Shown here: piece by piece, positions 46,038-53,625 of the stretch | How positions within the stretch are numbered: position 1 is the first letter of the stretch | How the letters are laid out: the number at the start of each line of letters is the position of its first letter | DNA from: Gammaproteobacteria bacterium | GTDB taxonomy: Bacteria > Pseudomonadota > Gammaproteobacteria > Steroidobacterales > Steroidobacteraceae | Direction of reading: 5' to 3' | Assembly: GCA_028293725.1 (NCBI GenBank) | Contig: JAQGOE010000211.1 | Location: 3,674-67,673, forward strand | Length of the DNA stretch: 64,000 nucleotides | Program-made: the position numbers and the translations under genes | The notes under the pieces: generated by a model | The model's input: only the letters and a program-made list of their open reading frames with translations | Told to the model about the DNA's origin: nothing | The model's database searches: none

Positions 46038-46988
46038 TCAACCTCCCAGGAGCAGGTGCACGAGCAGACCTAGCACGGCAAAGAGAAAAGCGATGGCAAG
46101 AAACTCCGGGGCGCGAAACACGCGCAGCTTGGCCGAGATCGTCTCAATGAAGGCCAGCCCGGCCCCGGCCACAGTGAGTTTTGCGGCGAGCAATGGAATC
46201 GAGGCAAGAAGCGCCACGGGACCGCTCTCGCCCGTCGAGATACCCCACGGGATGAACAGCGCAAAGCCGATGCAGGCATAGTTGAAAAGTTTGAGAGCGG
46301 CCGCCCATTCCATCAGTGCGAGGTGGCGCGCTGAGTACTCGAGCACCATTGCCTCATGAATCATGGTGAGCTCGAGGTGTGTCGACGGATTGTCGATCGG
46401 AATGCGCGAGTTCTCAGCGAGCAGCACCAGTGTGAACGCGACGGCCGTGAAAGCGAGGCTTGGATATAGGGCGAGCGTCTGCGTCGCGAGATTTTCGGCG
46501 ATGGCCGGGAGTGCCGTAGTCGCGGAGATCATCGAGGCGACAAAAATGACCATCAGCAAGGCGGGCTCGGCGAGGAACCCCACCATCATCTCGCGGCGTG
46601 CCCCGAGCGTGCCGAAGGCGGTGCCAATGTCCATCGCGGCGAGCGACAGGAAGACCCGGGCCGTGGCTAGGAGCCCAACGAGTGCGATAGCGTCGGCCGC
46701 AATCGTGAAGGGTAGATGGGTGCCCATCGAGGGAATAATGCCGGCAGCGACCGCCATCGCACCGAACACTATGTAGGGCGCCACGCGAAAGAGCGGGGAC
46801 GCGCTCTCGGCGATCACCGCGTCCTTGTGAAAGAGTTTGCGAATGCCGCGGTAGGGGAGCCAGATGCTCGGCGCGCGTCGGTTCTGGAGCCATGCGCGGC
46901 ACTGGTTGACCCAACCCAGAAAGAGGGGCGCAGCCGTGAGGGCTGCGATCAGCTCGAGTGCCTGGGTTAGAATCTCCATCGGCTTCAT
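46038..46988 (-). CDS. hyfC: Hyf-like membrane subunit HyfC (NuoH family)
   Basis: 316 residues, about eight membrane segments. The NuoH/HycD signature is visible in KLFHKDAV near the N-terminus and in the acidic MIHEAMVLEYSARH, whose Glu residues lie at the quinone or coupling interface in relatives. This subunit joins the peripheral HyfG/HyfI arm to the antiporter-like subunits. Its ATG overlaps the hyfB stop by four bases. Confidence 0.9.
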   Translation of the reverse strand: MKPMEILTQALELIAALTAAPLFLGWVNQCRAWLQNRRAPSIWLPYRGIRKLFHKDAVIAESASPLFRVAPYIVFGAMAVAAGIIPSMGTHLPFTIAADAIALVGLLATARVFLSLAAMDIGTAFGTLGARREMMVGFLAEPALLMVIFVASMISATTALPAIAENLATQTLALYPSLAFTAVAFTLVLLAENSRIPIDNPSTHLELTMIHEAMVLEYSARHLALMEWAAALKLFNYACIGFALFIPWGISTGESGPVALLASIPLLAAKLTVAGAGLAFIETISAKLRVFRAPEFLAIAFLFAVLGLLVHLLLGG

Positions 46989-48988
46989 AACATGAGCGCC
47001 AGGAGGCCGATGAGTGTGATGAAGCTATACAGGAGGTATGTCGAGATTCGTCCCTGCTGCAACCAGGCGAAAGCGTCCGCAATGCGTTGAACCAGGGCCC
47101 CGAGCGGCAGGTAGAGGCCCTGCCAGAGGCGATCAGCTACGATCACACGGTAGTGGGGCGCCCGGTCAAACGGTGAAGGCAAGTCGCGCGTCATGGCGAA
47201 GAAAGCACCAAAAATGTGACGGATCGGCTGTCCGAAGCCTTCGGCTGTATCCTGCATACGCGCAGTTAACCCTCCGAAGCCGCAATCCCAGGGGGCGGCG
47301 CGGCGCACGCGATGGTGATAGAAGCGGCGTACTGCGAACATCGTGATCAAGACGGCGGCCGCCAGCGCGATAAAGAAAACGGGCGCGGAATACGAGATCT
47401 GTCGACCGGGCACCGGCACGAGCAGCCACCAGGGAGCGGCGGTGCTCGGCAGCGAGTCACCACTTAACTGCTGCACGGCAATGCGCAGAGCGCCTATGAC
47501 GTATGTTGGGAGCAGGCCCAATGCGAAGCAGCCGAGGGCGAGCCACATCAGACCTATACGTTCGAGCAGGCCTGCGTCGTGCGCGCCCGCCAGTGCAGGC
47601 TCGCGCGGCTGACCAAGGAAAATCACGCCGAAGAACTTGACCATAACGTAGGCGGCGAGGGCAGCACAGAGCGCGACGAGTGCGGCACCGAGGGGCAGCA
47701 TCATGTTGATGAACGACCTGGGCACTTCGTGCGCGAACAGGAACGCCTGCAGGAGGAGCCACTCGGAAACGAAGCCATTGAGGGGGGGTAGCCCGGCCAT
47801 GGCCAGTGCACCGACGAGGGTGAGCCACGCGACCCACGGCATGCGATGGATCAGGCCACCGAGGCGCCCGAGGTTGCGTTCGCCGGTTGAATGCAGAACC
47901 GCGCCCGTACCAAGAAACAACAGGCTCTTGATGCATGCGTGGTTGAGGCTGTGATAGAGAGCAGCGATTAGCGCCAGCGCAGCCAGCGAATGCATTCCCA
48001 CGCCGTGGAACACGACCGCTAGTCCGATGCCGCTAAAAATGATGCCGAGGTTTTCGATCGATGACCACGCGAGGAGCCGCTTCATGTCAGTTTGGACCGC
48101 GGCAAAGACGACACCGTAGAGGGCGCTGAACAGCCCAACCGCGAGCAGCACGAGACCCCACCACCATTCGGGCTTTCCCAACAGATCGAAAGCGACCCGC
48201 AGTACACCGTAGACCGCCATCTTCAGCATGACGCCGCTCATGAGGGCCGAGACAGGTGAAGGGGCTGCGGGATGCGCCTCGGGAAGCCAGACGTGCAGGG
48301 GCACCAGCCCGGCCTTGGCACCAAAACCAACCAACGCGAGCAAGAAGGCAATGGCTGCCCACTGCGGCGCGAGATGCGCGCTGCGCATCGCATCGAAAGT
48401 GAACATCCAACTCCCTCCCTGCATCACCCCGAAACTCAGGAGTATCGCTATCGCCCCGAGATGCGCGATCAGCAGGTAGAGAAAACCCGCGCGCCGGATC
48501 TCGGGGATGCCGTGCTGAGTAGTGACGAGGAAGTAGGAAGACAGCGCCATGGTTTCCCACGCCACCATGAACGCGTACGCGTCATCGGCCAGCAGCACGA
48601 AACCCATGCTGGCAAGGAACAGGTGGTACTGAAGGCACATCAGCCCCGGCGCGGTCCCCTCACCGCGGCGGAAGTAGCCCGCTGCAAAGATGGAAATTCC
48701 CGCCGAAGCAGCCCCGAGCAGCAAGAGAAAGAGGCTCGCGAGCGCATCGCGTCGCACGTGAACGGGCAAGTCGGGAAGTCCGAACGGTAGGACGGCCTGT
48801 TCCGCAGGCATTGCGAGGCTCATCGCGGCCACCACCGCCAGGGCCACGCCACAGACGGCGCCAAGCGGAAAGAGCGTCCGTCCGACAAAGCCAAGGCTCA
48901 TCGGGCGCAGCAAGCCCGCGAGGCCGATAAAGGCCCAAAGAGCGATGAGCGCAAGACAGGCGCCCAACGATGAGTCGACCATTGGCAT
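46985..48988 (-). CDS. hyfB: Hyf-like antiporter-type membrane subunit (NuoL/HyfB)
   Basis: 667 residues and the first gene of the minus-strand operon. It has about 16 hydrophobic segments with KAGLVPLHVWLPEAHPAAP and LLAWSSIENLG, the family's channel motifs. The longer C-terminal part fits HyfB/NuoL rather than NuoN. It is the second ion-translocating subunit of the complex. The operon begins here; no HyfA or HyfH ferredoxin gene lies upstream, where a divergent ribbon-helix-helix gene starts 79 bases away. Confidence 0.9.
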   Translation of the reverse strand: MPMVDSSLGACLALIALWAFIGLAGLLRPMSLGFVGRTLFPLGAVCGVALAVVAAMSLAMPAEQAVLPFGLPDLPVHVRRDALASLFLLLLGAASAGISIFAAGYFRRGEGTAPGLMCLQYHLFLASMGFVLLADDAYAFMVAWETMALSSYFLVTTQHGIPEIRRAGFLYLLIAHLGAIAILLSFGVMQGGSWMFTFDAMRSAHLAPQWAAIAFLLALVGFGAKAGLVPLHVWLPEAHPAAPSPVSALMSGVMLKMAVYGVLRVAFDLLGKPEWWWGLVLLAVGLFSALYGVVFAAVQTDMKRLLAWSSIENLGIIFSGIGLAVVFHGVGMHSLAALALIAALYHSLNHACIKSLLFLGTGAVLHSTGERNLGRLGGLIHRMPWVAWLTLVGALAMAGLPPLNGFVSEWLLLQAFLFAHEVPRSFINMMLPLGAALVALCAALAAYVMVKFFGVIFLGQPREPALAGAHDAGLLERIGLMWLALGCFALGLLPTYVIGALRIAVQQLSGDSLPSTAAPWWLLVPVPGRQISYSAPVFFIALAAAVLITMFAVRRFYHHRVRRAAPWDCGFGGLTARMQDTAEGFGQPIRHIFGAFFAMTRDLPSPFDRAPHYRVIVADRLWQGLYLPLGALVQRIADAFAWLQQGRISTYLLYSFITLIGLLALML

Positions 48989-49020
48989 CGCAGCGGGTGC
49001 TACTTGGATACGTGTTCGAT

Positions 49021-49026
49021 TATAAT
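49021..49026 (+). promoter_or_regulatory. Candidate -10 element (TATAAT)
   Basis: A consensus TATAAT lies 41 bases ahead of the GTG of the first ribbon-helix-helix gene, in the 79-base gap shared with hyfB. No good -35 hexamer is found at 17 bases. An AAAGGA ribosome site follows at 49057. The call rests on the -10 match alone. Confidence 0.35.
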
Positions 49027-49067
49027 GGCACTCAACGCATCCTGTCGCACTTACTTAAAGGACGGCC

Positions 49068-49292
49068 GTGGCTCTCGAAGACCGCACCGCACGACTGACG
49101 ATCCTCATCGATCCGCGCAAGAAGGCTTTTTTCGAGCGCTTGTGTGCTGAGGAGGACGCGACACCCTCCCAGGTCGTGCGACGACTCATTCGACGCTACA
49201 TCGAGGAGCGTACGGGACAGCCTTGGGCACCCCCTGAGGAAGCGCCCAAGCGAACGCCGCGGGGGACCCCACGGCGCGTCGGAAAGTCGTGA
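49068..49292 (+). CDS. Ribbon-helix-helix (CopG/Arc-like) small protein, first copy
   Basis: 74 residues from GTG 49068, with AAAGGA five bases ahead. The RHH core is TARLTILIDPRKKAFFERL (strand and helix A), then SQVVRRLIRRYIEER (helix B). The basic tail is Pro/Arg-rich. Such dimers bind operators; some are antitoxins, but no toxin gene is beside it. It is divergent from the hyf-like operon, which makes that operon a candidate target. The next gene is a close paralogue. Confidence 0.75.
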   Translation: MALEDRTARLTILIDPRKKAFFERLCAEEDATPSQVVRRLIRRYIEERTGQPWAPPEEAPKRTPRGTPRRVGKS

Positions 49293-49383
49293 GACCCCGG
49301 GGTATCGCTAGGTCACGAGCCCCTTGCGCGCTCATACCACTCCGATTACCCTTTAATTATCCTAAGATGTAACTTCAATTCAA

Positions 49384-49641
49384 ATGAAAAACACCGCGAT
49401 CGTGCGGCTCGAAGAGCGCACCGCTCGTCTGACGATCCTGATCGACCCCCGCAAGAAAGTGCTGTTCGAGCGGCTTTGCGCTGAGGAGGACCTCACGTCG
49501 TCGCAGGTCGTGCGTCGCATGATTCGTGCGTACGTCGAGGAGCGCCTCGGTAAGCCCTGGGTACCGGGCGAGGAAGATCCCATCTCCGAGGGCCCGGTTG
49601 CGCGTGGCGGCGCGAACAAACGACGCACCTCGCGGACCTGA
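49384..49641 (+). CDS. Ribbon-helix-helix small protein, second copy
   Basis: 85 residues. The stretch from ERTARLTILIDPRKK through SQVVRRMIRAYVEER is nearly the same as the first copy, while the N- and C-termini differ. The tandem pair, 91 bases apart, is a recent duplication. The gap ahead of it is AT-rich (CTTTAATTATCCTAAGAT near 49351), unlike its surroundings, which suggests a separate promoter. There is no toxin partner. Confidence 0.75.
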   Translation: MKNTAIVRLEERTARLTILIDPRKKVLFERLCAEEDLTSSQVVRRMIRAYVEERLGKPWVPGEEDPISEGPVARGGANKRRTSRT

Positions 49642-49731
49642 AGTCTGTGTTAGTGCATTCGGCATCCGCCCACGTGTAGCAACAGACGCCGGCGTGAACG
49701 CGCGAGCGAGCGAGTGCGCCCGACTGGGGCG

Positions 49732-49839
49732 CTAATTGATTTCGCCGATGCGCATGATCTCGCTCCACCGTGGCGTTCGGGTAAGACTGTCGAGTGGCAA
49801 CTGCAGGAGTGCCTCGATTCTGCGTCTCAGCACGTCAAA
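49732..49839 (-). pseudogene. arsC-like 3' remnant (low-MW phosphatase-type arsenate reductase)
   Basis: On the minus strand a frame ending at the TAG (49732-49734) reads FDVLRRRIEALLQLPLD and then LTRTPRWSEIMRIGEIN. The RRI..LL.LPLD.L pattern and the closing RxIG fit the C-terminal helix of proteobacterial ArsC proteins of the low-molecular-weight phosphatase type. Upstream in the same frame there is no phosphatase signature. The catalytic part is therefore missing, and the YecA-like gene lies there in another frame. The identification is from motif memory only. Confidence 0.45.
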
Positions 49840-49868
49840 GGTGTAACACGGTTCGCATGTTGAGCCCC

Positions 49869-50543
49869 TCAACGCCGTCCGATAACGGCCTGCGGGACAC
49901 GGCAACTGCGTCCTCGACTTTGCGGGAGGGGCCCGAGCGGTCCCCGGGAGGCGCGCTCAGCGGTCAGCGTCATGACAGCTGACGTGATCTCTTCAGCAAC
50001 CGCAACTCGAGTTGGTGTCGCCGCGGACGATGCGTAGCGCGCGATGCGGGTCACAGCTGAGCGGGCCGAATCTGAGCGACCCCCTAACCCTTCCGCGCCG
50101 AGCAGCAAGGCCTTCAAGAAGCCTTGCGCCCAGGATGCTTCGGGTGCGGTTTGGCGGTGCAGGCTCGGATTGAGTGGAGGCAACGAAGGTATGAAATTCG
50201 GGGGGGAGTCGCACAGTCCTCGATCGAGGTCCTCGAGGAATCCGACCACCAGTTCGATAAACCTGCGATACGCGCATTGCGAGTCGATTTTCGCAGCTAC
50301 CTTCCAGCCAGTCTGTCCCCAAATCGGCGGCAGCCACGCACCGGGCTCTATCCTAACAGGCCACGTGAGCAACGCGACGAGGTAGCCTTCGAGCATGACA
50401 ATATCCATCCCGCCGGGAGGCCATCCGTCTTGCGCAAGCCAAGCGCTCAGAGCTTCGCGGTCTTTGGGCGTGAACGTAAGCGCGCCCAACGTGTTTATCT
50501 TGGGCGGTTGGAGCACGGGCGGATCCGTTCGAGTATCACGCAT
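49869..50543 (-). CDS. YecA/UPF0149 family protein
   Basis: About 224 residues from ATG 50543; the same frame stays open to 50702. The family signature is GGMDIVMLEGYLVALLTWP followed by GAWLPPIWG, with a preceding acidic helix (KDREALSAWLAQDGW). Family members are small proteins of uncertain function, some carrying a SecA-type zinc motif, which is absent here. The start at 50543 is favoured because its ATG overlaps the stop of a short leader frame with a good ribosome site. The C-terminal 30 residues are Arg/Ser/Pro-rich and lie in a patch of gene remnants, so the tail may be altered. Confidence 0.6.
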   Translation of the reverse strand: MRDTRTDPPVLQPPKINTLGALTFTPKDREALSAWLAQDGWPPGGMDIVMLEGYLVALLTWPVRIEPGAWLPPIWGQTGWKVAAKIDSQCAYRRFIELVVGFLEDLDRGLCDSPPNFIPSLPPLNPSLHRQTAPEASWAQGFLKALLLGAEGLGGRSDSARSAVTRIARYASSAATPTRVAVAEEITSAVMTLTAERASRGPLGPLPQSRGRSCRVPQAVIGRR

Positions 50544-50607
50544 TGCAATGGCGATGGCGGGCAAGCTGCCGTCGCAGTCGGACATGGATTCTTGCGCGGG
50601 CCAACAT
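50536..50607 (-). CDS. Possible 23-residue leader ORF ahead of the YecA-like gene
   Basis: On the minus strand GGAGG stands five bases before an ATG that opens a 23-codon Arg/His-rich frame. Its TGA overlaps the ATG of the YecA-like gene (arrangement ATGCGTGA). It is the only good ribosome site in the region, so it may feed ribosomes to the downstream start. It could equally be chance in high-GC DNA. Confidence 0.3.
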   Translation of the reverse strand: MLARARIHVRLRRQLARHRHCNA

Positions 50608-51068
50608 GGATGCCTCCGGAATAATGTTAAGACGTTACGCCGCACGCTGAGCGTCCCCCGGCGTCCGGTGGCGCGGTCCGCCCAGGCCAGGACGTATTCC
50701 ATCGGGGCGGCATCTTAAGATGCTCAGCATTATAATCTAACGCGTATCCGAGTAGAATTTTCTGCCGCTCAAGATCTTACTCGATGGTACTACCCGCTTA
50801 GGTGTATTCTTAGTGATGTCCGTCGACTTGTCGTCCAGCGTACCCTTGGCGGCGAGATTGACGCGGCTCCTCGGCGGCGGCCTGATGGGAGGCGATTGAG
50901 GTGGCCTTACGTGCGTGGCTCGGCTGCGGCCCATCGAGATCCGGTACCCCGCATTTTTGCGCGCGCCTCGTCTCGAACTTGGAGCGACGGCGGCCCGGAC
51001 AGGACGTCGCGTCCAACCGCGCGCGGCGCATAACGAAGCCGCCTCAGATTCGGCCCGGTGGTTGAACC
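50608..51068. other. 461-base gap without a recognised gene
   Basis: The gap is AT-richer around 50724-50830 than its surroundings. It holds a 14-bp palindrome at 50710-50723. The plus frame from about 50745 to 51031 lacks stops but has no good start and no known motif; a minus-strand frame (50737-50934) ends in a Lys/Ser-rich segment that I also do not recognise. With remnants on both sides this may be decayed coding DNA. Confidence 0.4.
50710..50723. promoter_or_regulatory. Perfect 14-bp palindrome GCATCTTAAGATGC
   Basis: The palindrome has no spacer and lies about 100 bases upstream of the leader and start of the YecA-like gene (minus strand). A TTATAAT element follows at about 50729. It has the form of a dimer operator. 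No nearby regulator is tied to it. Confidence 0.35.
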
Positions 51069-51470
51069 ATGGAGCCCGAGCTGTTTACCAAGCACGACTC
51101 GAGGACGCTGCTGGTCGATGCGGACGTCGCGCATGGCGCGCAGCTCGTCGAACAACTAAACCACGCGGGATTCAAGACGGACTTCGCGGCGAGTTGGGGC
51201 GTAGCACACACTGCCCTCAAGGCCAACTACTATCACTCCTGCATTGCGGTTGCTGAGCTCGATCTACTGATAGACCGCGAGCAGCTCGATGAGCTGCGGC
51301 GGGCAGCGCCGAGTGTCTGGATGATTGTCCTGAGTGATCACCCGCCCGAGCGGGCACAAAGGTTCGCGGGCCGCCAGGGCCTCGATGCGCTGCTGTCAGC
51401 GCCTTTTTCAATGCAGGATCTCACCTCGCGCCTCGCTGCGTTCTCGCTGCGGGCGCGACCGACATATTGA
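51069..51470 (+). CDS. Degenerate response-regulator receiver-like protein
   Basis: 133 residues forming one CheY-like domain and nothing else. The first strand and acidic pair are visible (RTLLVDADVAHG), and the alternating alpha/beta pattern continues (VWMIVLSDHP for strand 4). Near strand 3 only SCIAVAELD offers an Asp. In the strand 5 region the usual Lys before Pro is replaced (LLSAPFS). A pseudo-receiver that is not phosphorylated in the normal way is likely. Its stop codon is followed at once, in the same frame, by a spermidine-synthase-like remnant, so the 3' edge is a recombination junction. Confidence 0.55.
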   Translation: MEPELFTKHDSRTLLVDADVAHGAQLVEQLNHAGFKTDFAASWGVAHTALKANYYHSCIAVAELDLLIDREQLDELRRAAPSVWMIVLSDHPPERAQRFAGRQGLDALLSAPFSMQDLTSRLAAFSLRARPTY

Positions 51471-51689
51471 GAATGGCTTCACGTTCCACCTGACGATGAT
51501 CGCCTCCAAATCCTCCTCGAGGACGGCGCTGACTTTGTTCAGCGTGGTGACTGGGCTGCGGATATCCTTCTGATCGATGCGTTCGACCGCGCCGGCGTCG
51601 CGCCGTCGCTTGTTTCGTGCGACTTTTATGCTCACGCCTTCCGTTGTTTGCGGCCCAATGGGTTACTCGTGATGAATCTGGCAGGTGAG
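51471..51689 (+). pseudogene. Spermidine-synthase-like gene fragment
   Basis: Reading in frame from GAA at 51471, 73 codons translate to a stretch that aligns without gaps to residues 135-207 of the intact spermidine-synthase-like protein at 40935-41807. About 32 of 73 positions are identical, including DDDR, DGA, AFDRAGVAP (DACDRVGVAP in the intact copy), FY and NL.G. The SAM loop upstream and everything after the fragment are missing. The 5' edge abuts the stop of the receiver-like gene; the 3' part lies antisense to the end of the LysR gene. No start codon serves it. Confidence 0.7.
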
Positions 51690-52612
51690 CGCGCCTCAAG
51701 TTCTACCAGAATGCGCGCACCACTGCGTGCCTTGAGGTGCTCAATCAACCAGCGCCCTGCCGGTCCAGGTGGCGCATCATTGCGGTACACCGCTCGCATC
51801 GGCATCAATGGCTTCAGATTGCTTGGCAGTTCGATTCGAATGATGCGCAGCTTTTTGCTGGCAAGATCGTCCTCGACCATGAATCGCGGCATGTTGCCGA
51901 ACCCGAAGCCGGCGCGCAAAAAAGCGTGCCGGGCTCCCATATCGGCCAGCCGCCAAGCGTTTTTTGAGAACACGCCGTAGCTTTGTCCTTTGGACAACGT
52001 CGATCGATCGGTCAACACGAGCTGCACGTGTTGCTGCAACTCGGACTGAGGAATGATGCCTTTGTACGACGCCAATGGATGCGTCGGCGCAACGACCGTT
52101 ACCAGCGGTACGTCGAGCAGCGACTCGCTGTGCATGGTTTCTGGAAGCACGGGCAATGAGCCGACGATTCCGATCTGGCAGGTTCCCTGGAGGACCGGCT
52201 CGATGACAGCGCCGAGCACTTCGACAAACAGCCGCAGCGGCGTGTGCGGAAACTTGTCGCGAAACCTGGCCACCGCGTCGATCAACTCGCTCATCGGAAA
52301 CATCACGTCAATCGAGAGGGAGAGCTCCGGCTCGAGCCCTTCGCGCAAGGTTTTCGCTCGAGCCTTGAATCCGTCAATCTGATCGGCAACCGCACGCGCA
52401 TTCTGCAGCAACGCGCGTCCGTCCTCCGTGAGCGTCGGATAGCGCGCGCTGCGATCGAACAAAGTTACGCCGAGTTGCCCTTCGAGATTCGCCAAGGTCT
52501 GGCTGACGACGGATTGCGCCCGCCGCAGCTTGCGACCGGCGGCGGAAAAGCTCCCTTGCTCGGCGGCGGCGATGAAGGTGCGGAGCTGATCCAGGGTCAC
52601 TGCGTCGAGCAT
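51632..52612 (-). CDS. LysR-family transcriptional regulator, divergent from NmrA/pirin genes
   Basis: About 326 residues from ATG 52612; the frame extends to 52699 but the domain starts here (LDQLRTFIAAAEQGSFSAAG). The helix-turn-helix is followed by a co-inducer domain. It is divergent from the NmrA-like gene with a 107-base gap, the classic arrangement for LysR control of a neighbour. A possible half-site pair GAA-N10-TTC lies at 52643-52658. The last 19 or so residues are encoded antisense to the spermidine-synthase remnant, so the C-terminus was probably replaced when the junction formed. Confidence 0.88.
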   Translation of the reverse strand: MLDAVTLDQLRTFIAAAEQGSFSAAGRKLRRAQSVVSQTLANLEGQLGVTLFDRSARYPTLTEDGRALLQNARAVADQIDGFKARAKTLREGLEPELSLSIDVMFPMSELIDAVARFRDKFPHTPLRLFVEVLGAVIEPVLQGTCQIGIVGSLPVLPETMHSESLLDVPLVTVVAPTHPLASYKGIIPQSELQQHVQLVLTDRSTLSKGQSYGVFSKNAWRLADMGARHAFLRAGFGFGNMPRFMVEDDLASKKLRIIRIELPSNLKPLMPMRAVYRNDAPPGPAGRWLIEHLKARSGARILVELEARSPARFITSNPLGRKQRKA

Positions 52613-52719
52613 GATGTATCTCGAAAAACGATGGATGACATCGAATAATATAGGCTTCAAAGATGGACGTCGGAAGCCTACCTTGTCCTCCAGCAACAAA
52701 CTACTTACTGGAGAACAGC

Positions 52720-53625
52720 ATGTCGAACACCCAAAAGATTATCGCCGTTGCCGGCGCAACCGGTCAGCAAGGCGGCGCCGTTGTGCGCGCACTGCGGGCG
52801 AGCGGTCGATTCAAGGTGCGCGCACTGACGCGCAATCCGGCGAAGCATCCGCAGCTGGCCGACGAAGTCGTGCACGCGGATCTGAGCCGTCCGGAAACAC
52901 TCAAAGCCGCGTTTGCCGGAGCACACGGGGTTTTTATGGTGACCAATTTCGGGGAAGCGGGCACGGACGAGCCCAGGCAGGCGCTCGCCGCCGTACATGC
53001 AGCGAAAGATGCCGGCGTGCAGCACTTCATCTGGTCGACGCTGCCGAACGTGGAGACGATCAGCCGCGGCGAGCTTGATGTTCCGCATTTCACGAACAAG
53101 GCAAAGGTCGAGCGCATCGTGACGGAAGCCGAATTCGCGCACCACACCTTCGTCATCGCGCCGTTCTACTACCAAAACCTGCTCGGCGTAATGGCTCCGC
53201 GGACGCAACCGGATGGGGCGGTCGGTTGGGCGCTGCCGCTCGATCCCCAGCCGCGCGTCATTCACATGGGCGACATCACCGAACTCGGTCAGGTCGTGGC
53301 CGGTGCATTCTCGCAGCCGGAACTCGCGGGGCACGGCGAACATTTGCCGCTGGTCGGCGACTTCCTCAGCTTCAACGAGATCCTCGTCACGCTGAATCGA
53401 CAGGGTCACAACTTTTCGTTCAAGCAAGTCCCGAAAGAACTTTTCGCCGGCTGGTTCCCAGGCGCCAAGGAAATCGCGGAGATGCTCGCGTACTTCGAGG
53501 CCCATACCTACCTGGGTGCGGATTCGCGCGACGCAATTGCGCTGGCCAACAAAGTCGCCGGCCAACAGCCGACGAAGTTTGCTGCTTGGGCTCGGGCGAA
53601 CATCTCAATCCCGGCAGCAGCATGA
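52720..53625 (+). CDS. NmrA-like NAD(P)-binding protein
   Basis: 301 residues. ATG 52720 has GGAG seven bases ahead. The Rossmann loop AVAGATGQQGGAVVRAL is near the N-terminus, followed by RALTRNP, which in this family contacts the NADP phosphate. The catalytic Tyr of classical short-chain dehydrogenases is not in its YxxxK form; many NmrA proteins are redox sensors or atypical reductases. Probable cytosolic protein. Its stop overlaps the pirin start (ATGA), so the two are co-translated and probably controlled by the divergent LysR protein. Confidence 0.88.
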   Translation: MSNTQKIIAVAGATGQQGGAVVRALRASGRFKVRALTRNPAKHPQLADEVVHADLSRPETLKAAFAGAHGVFMVTNFGEAGTDEPRQALAAVHAAKDAGVQHFIWSTLPNVETISRGELDVPHFTNKAKVERIVTEAEFAHHTFVIAPFYYQNLLGVMAPRTQPDGAVGWALPLDPQPRVIHMGDITELGQVVAGAFSQPELAGHGEHLPLVGDFLSFNEILVTLNRQGHNFSFKQVPKELFAGWFPGAKEIAEMLAYFEAHTYLGADSRDAIALANKVAGQQPTKFAAWARANISIPAAA

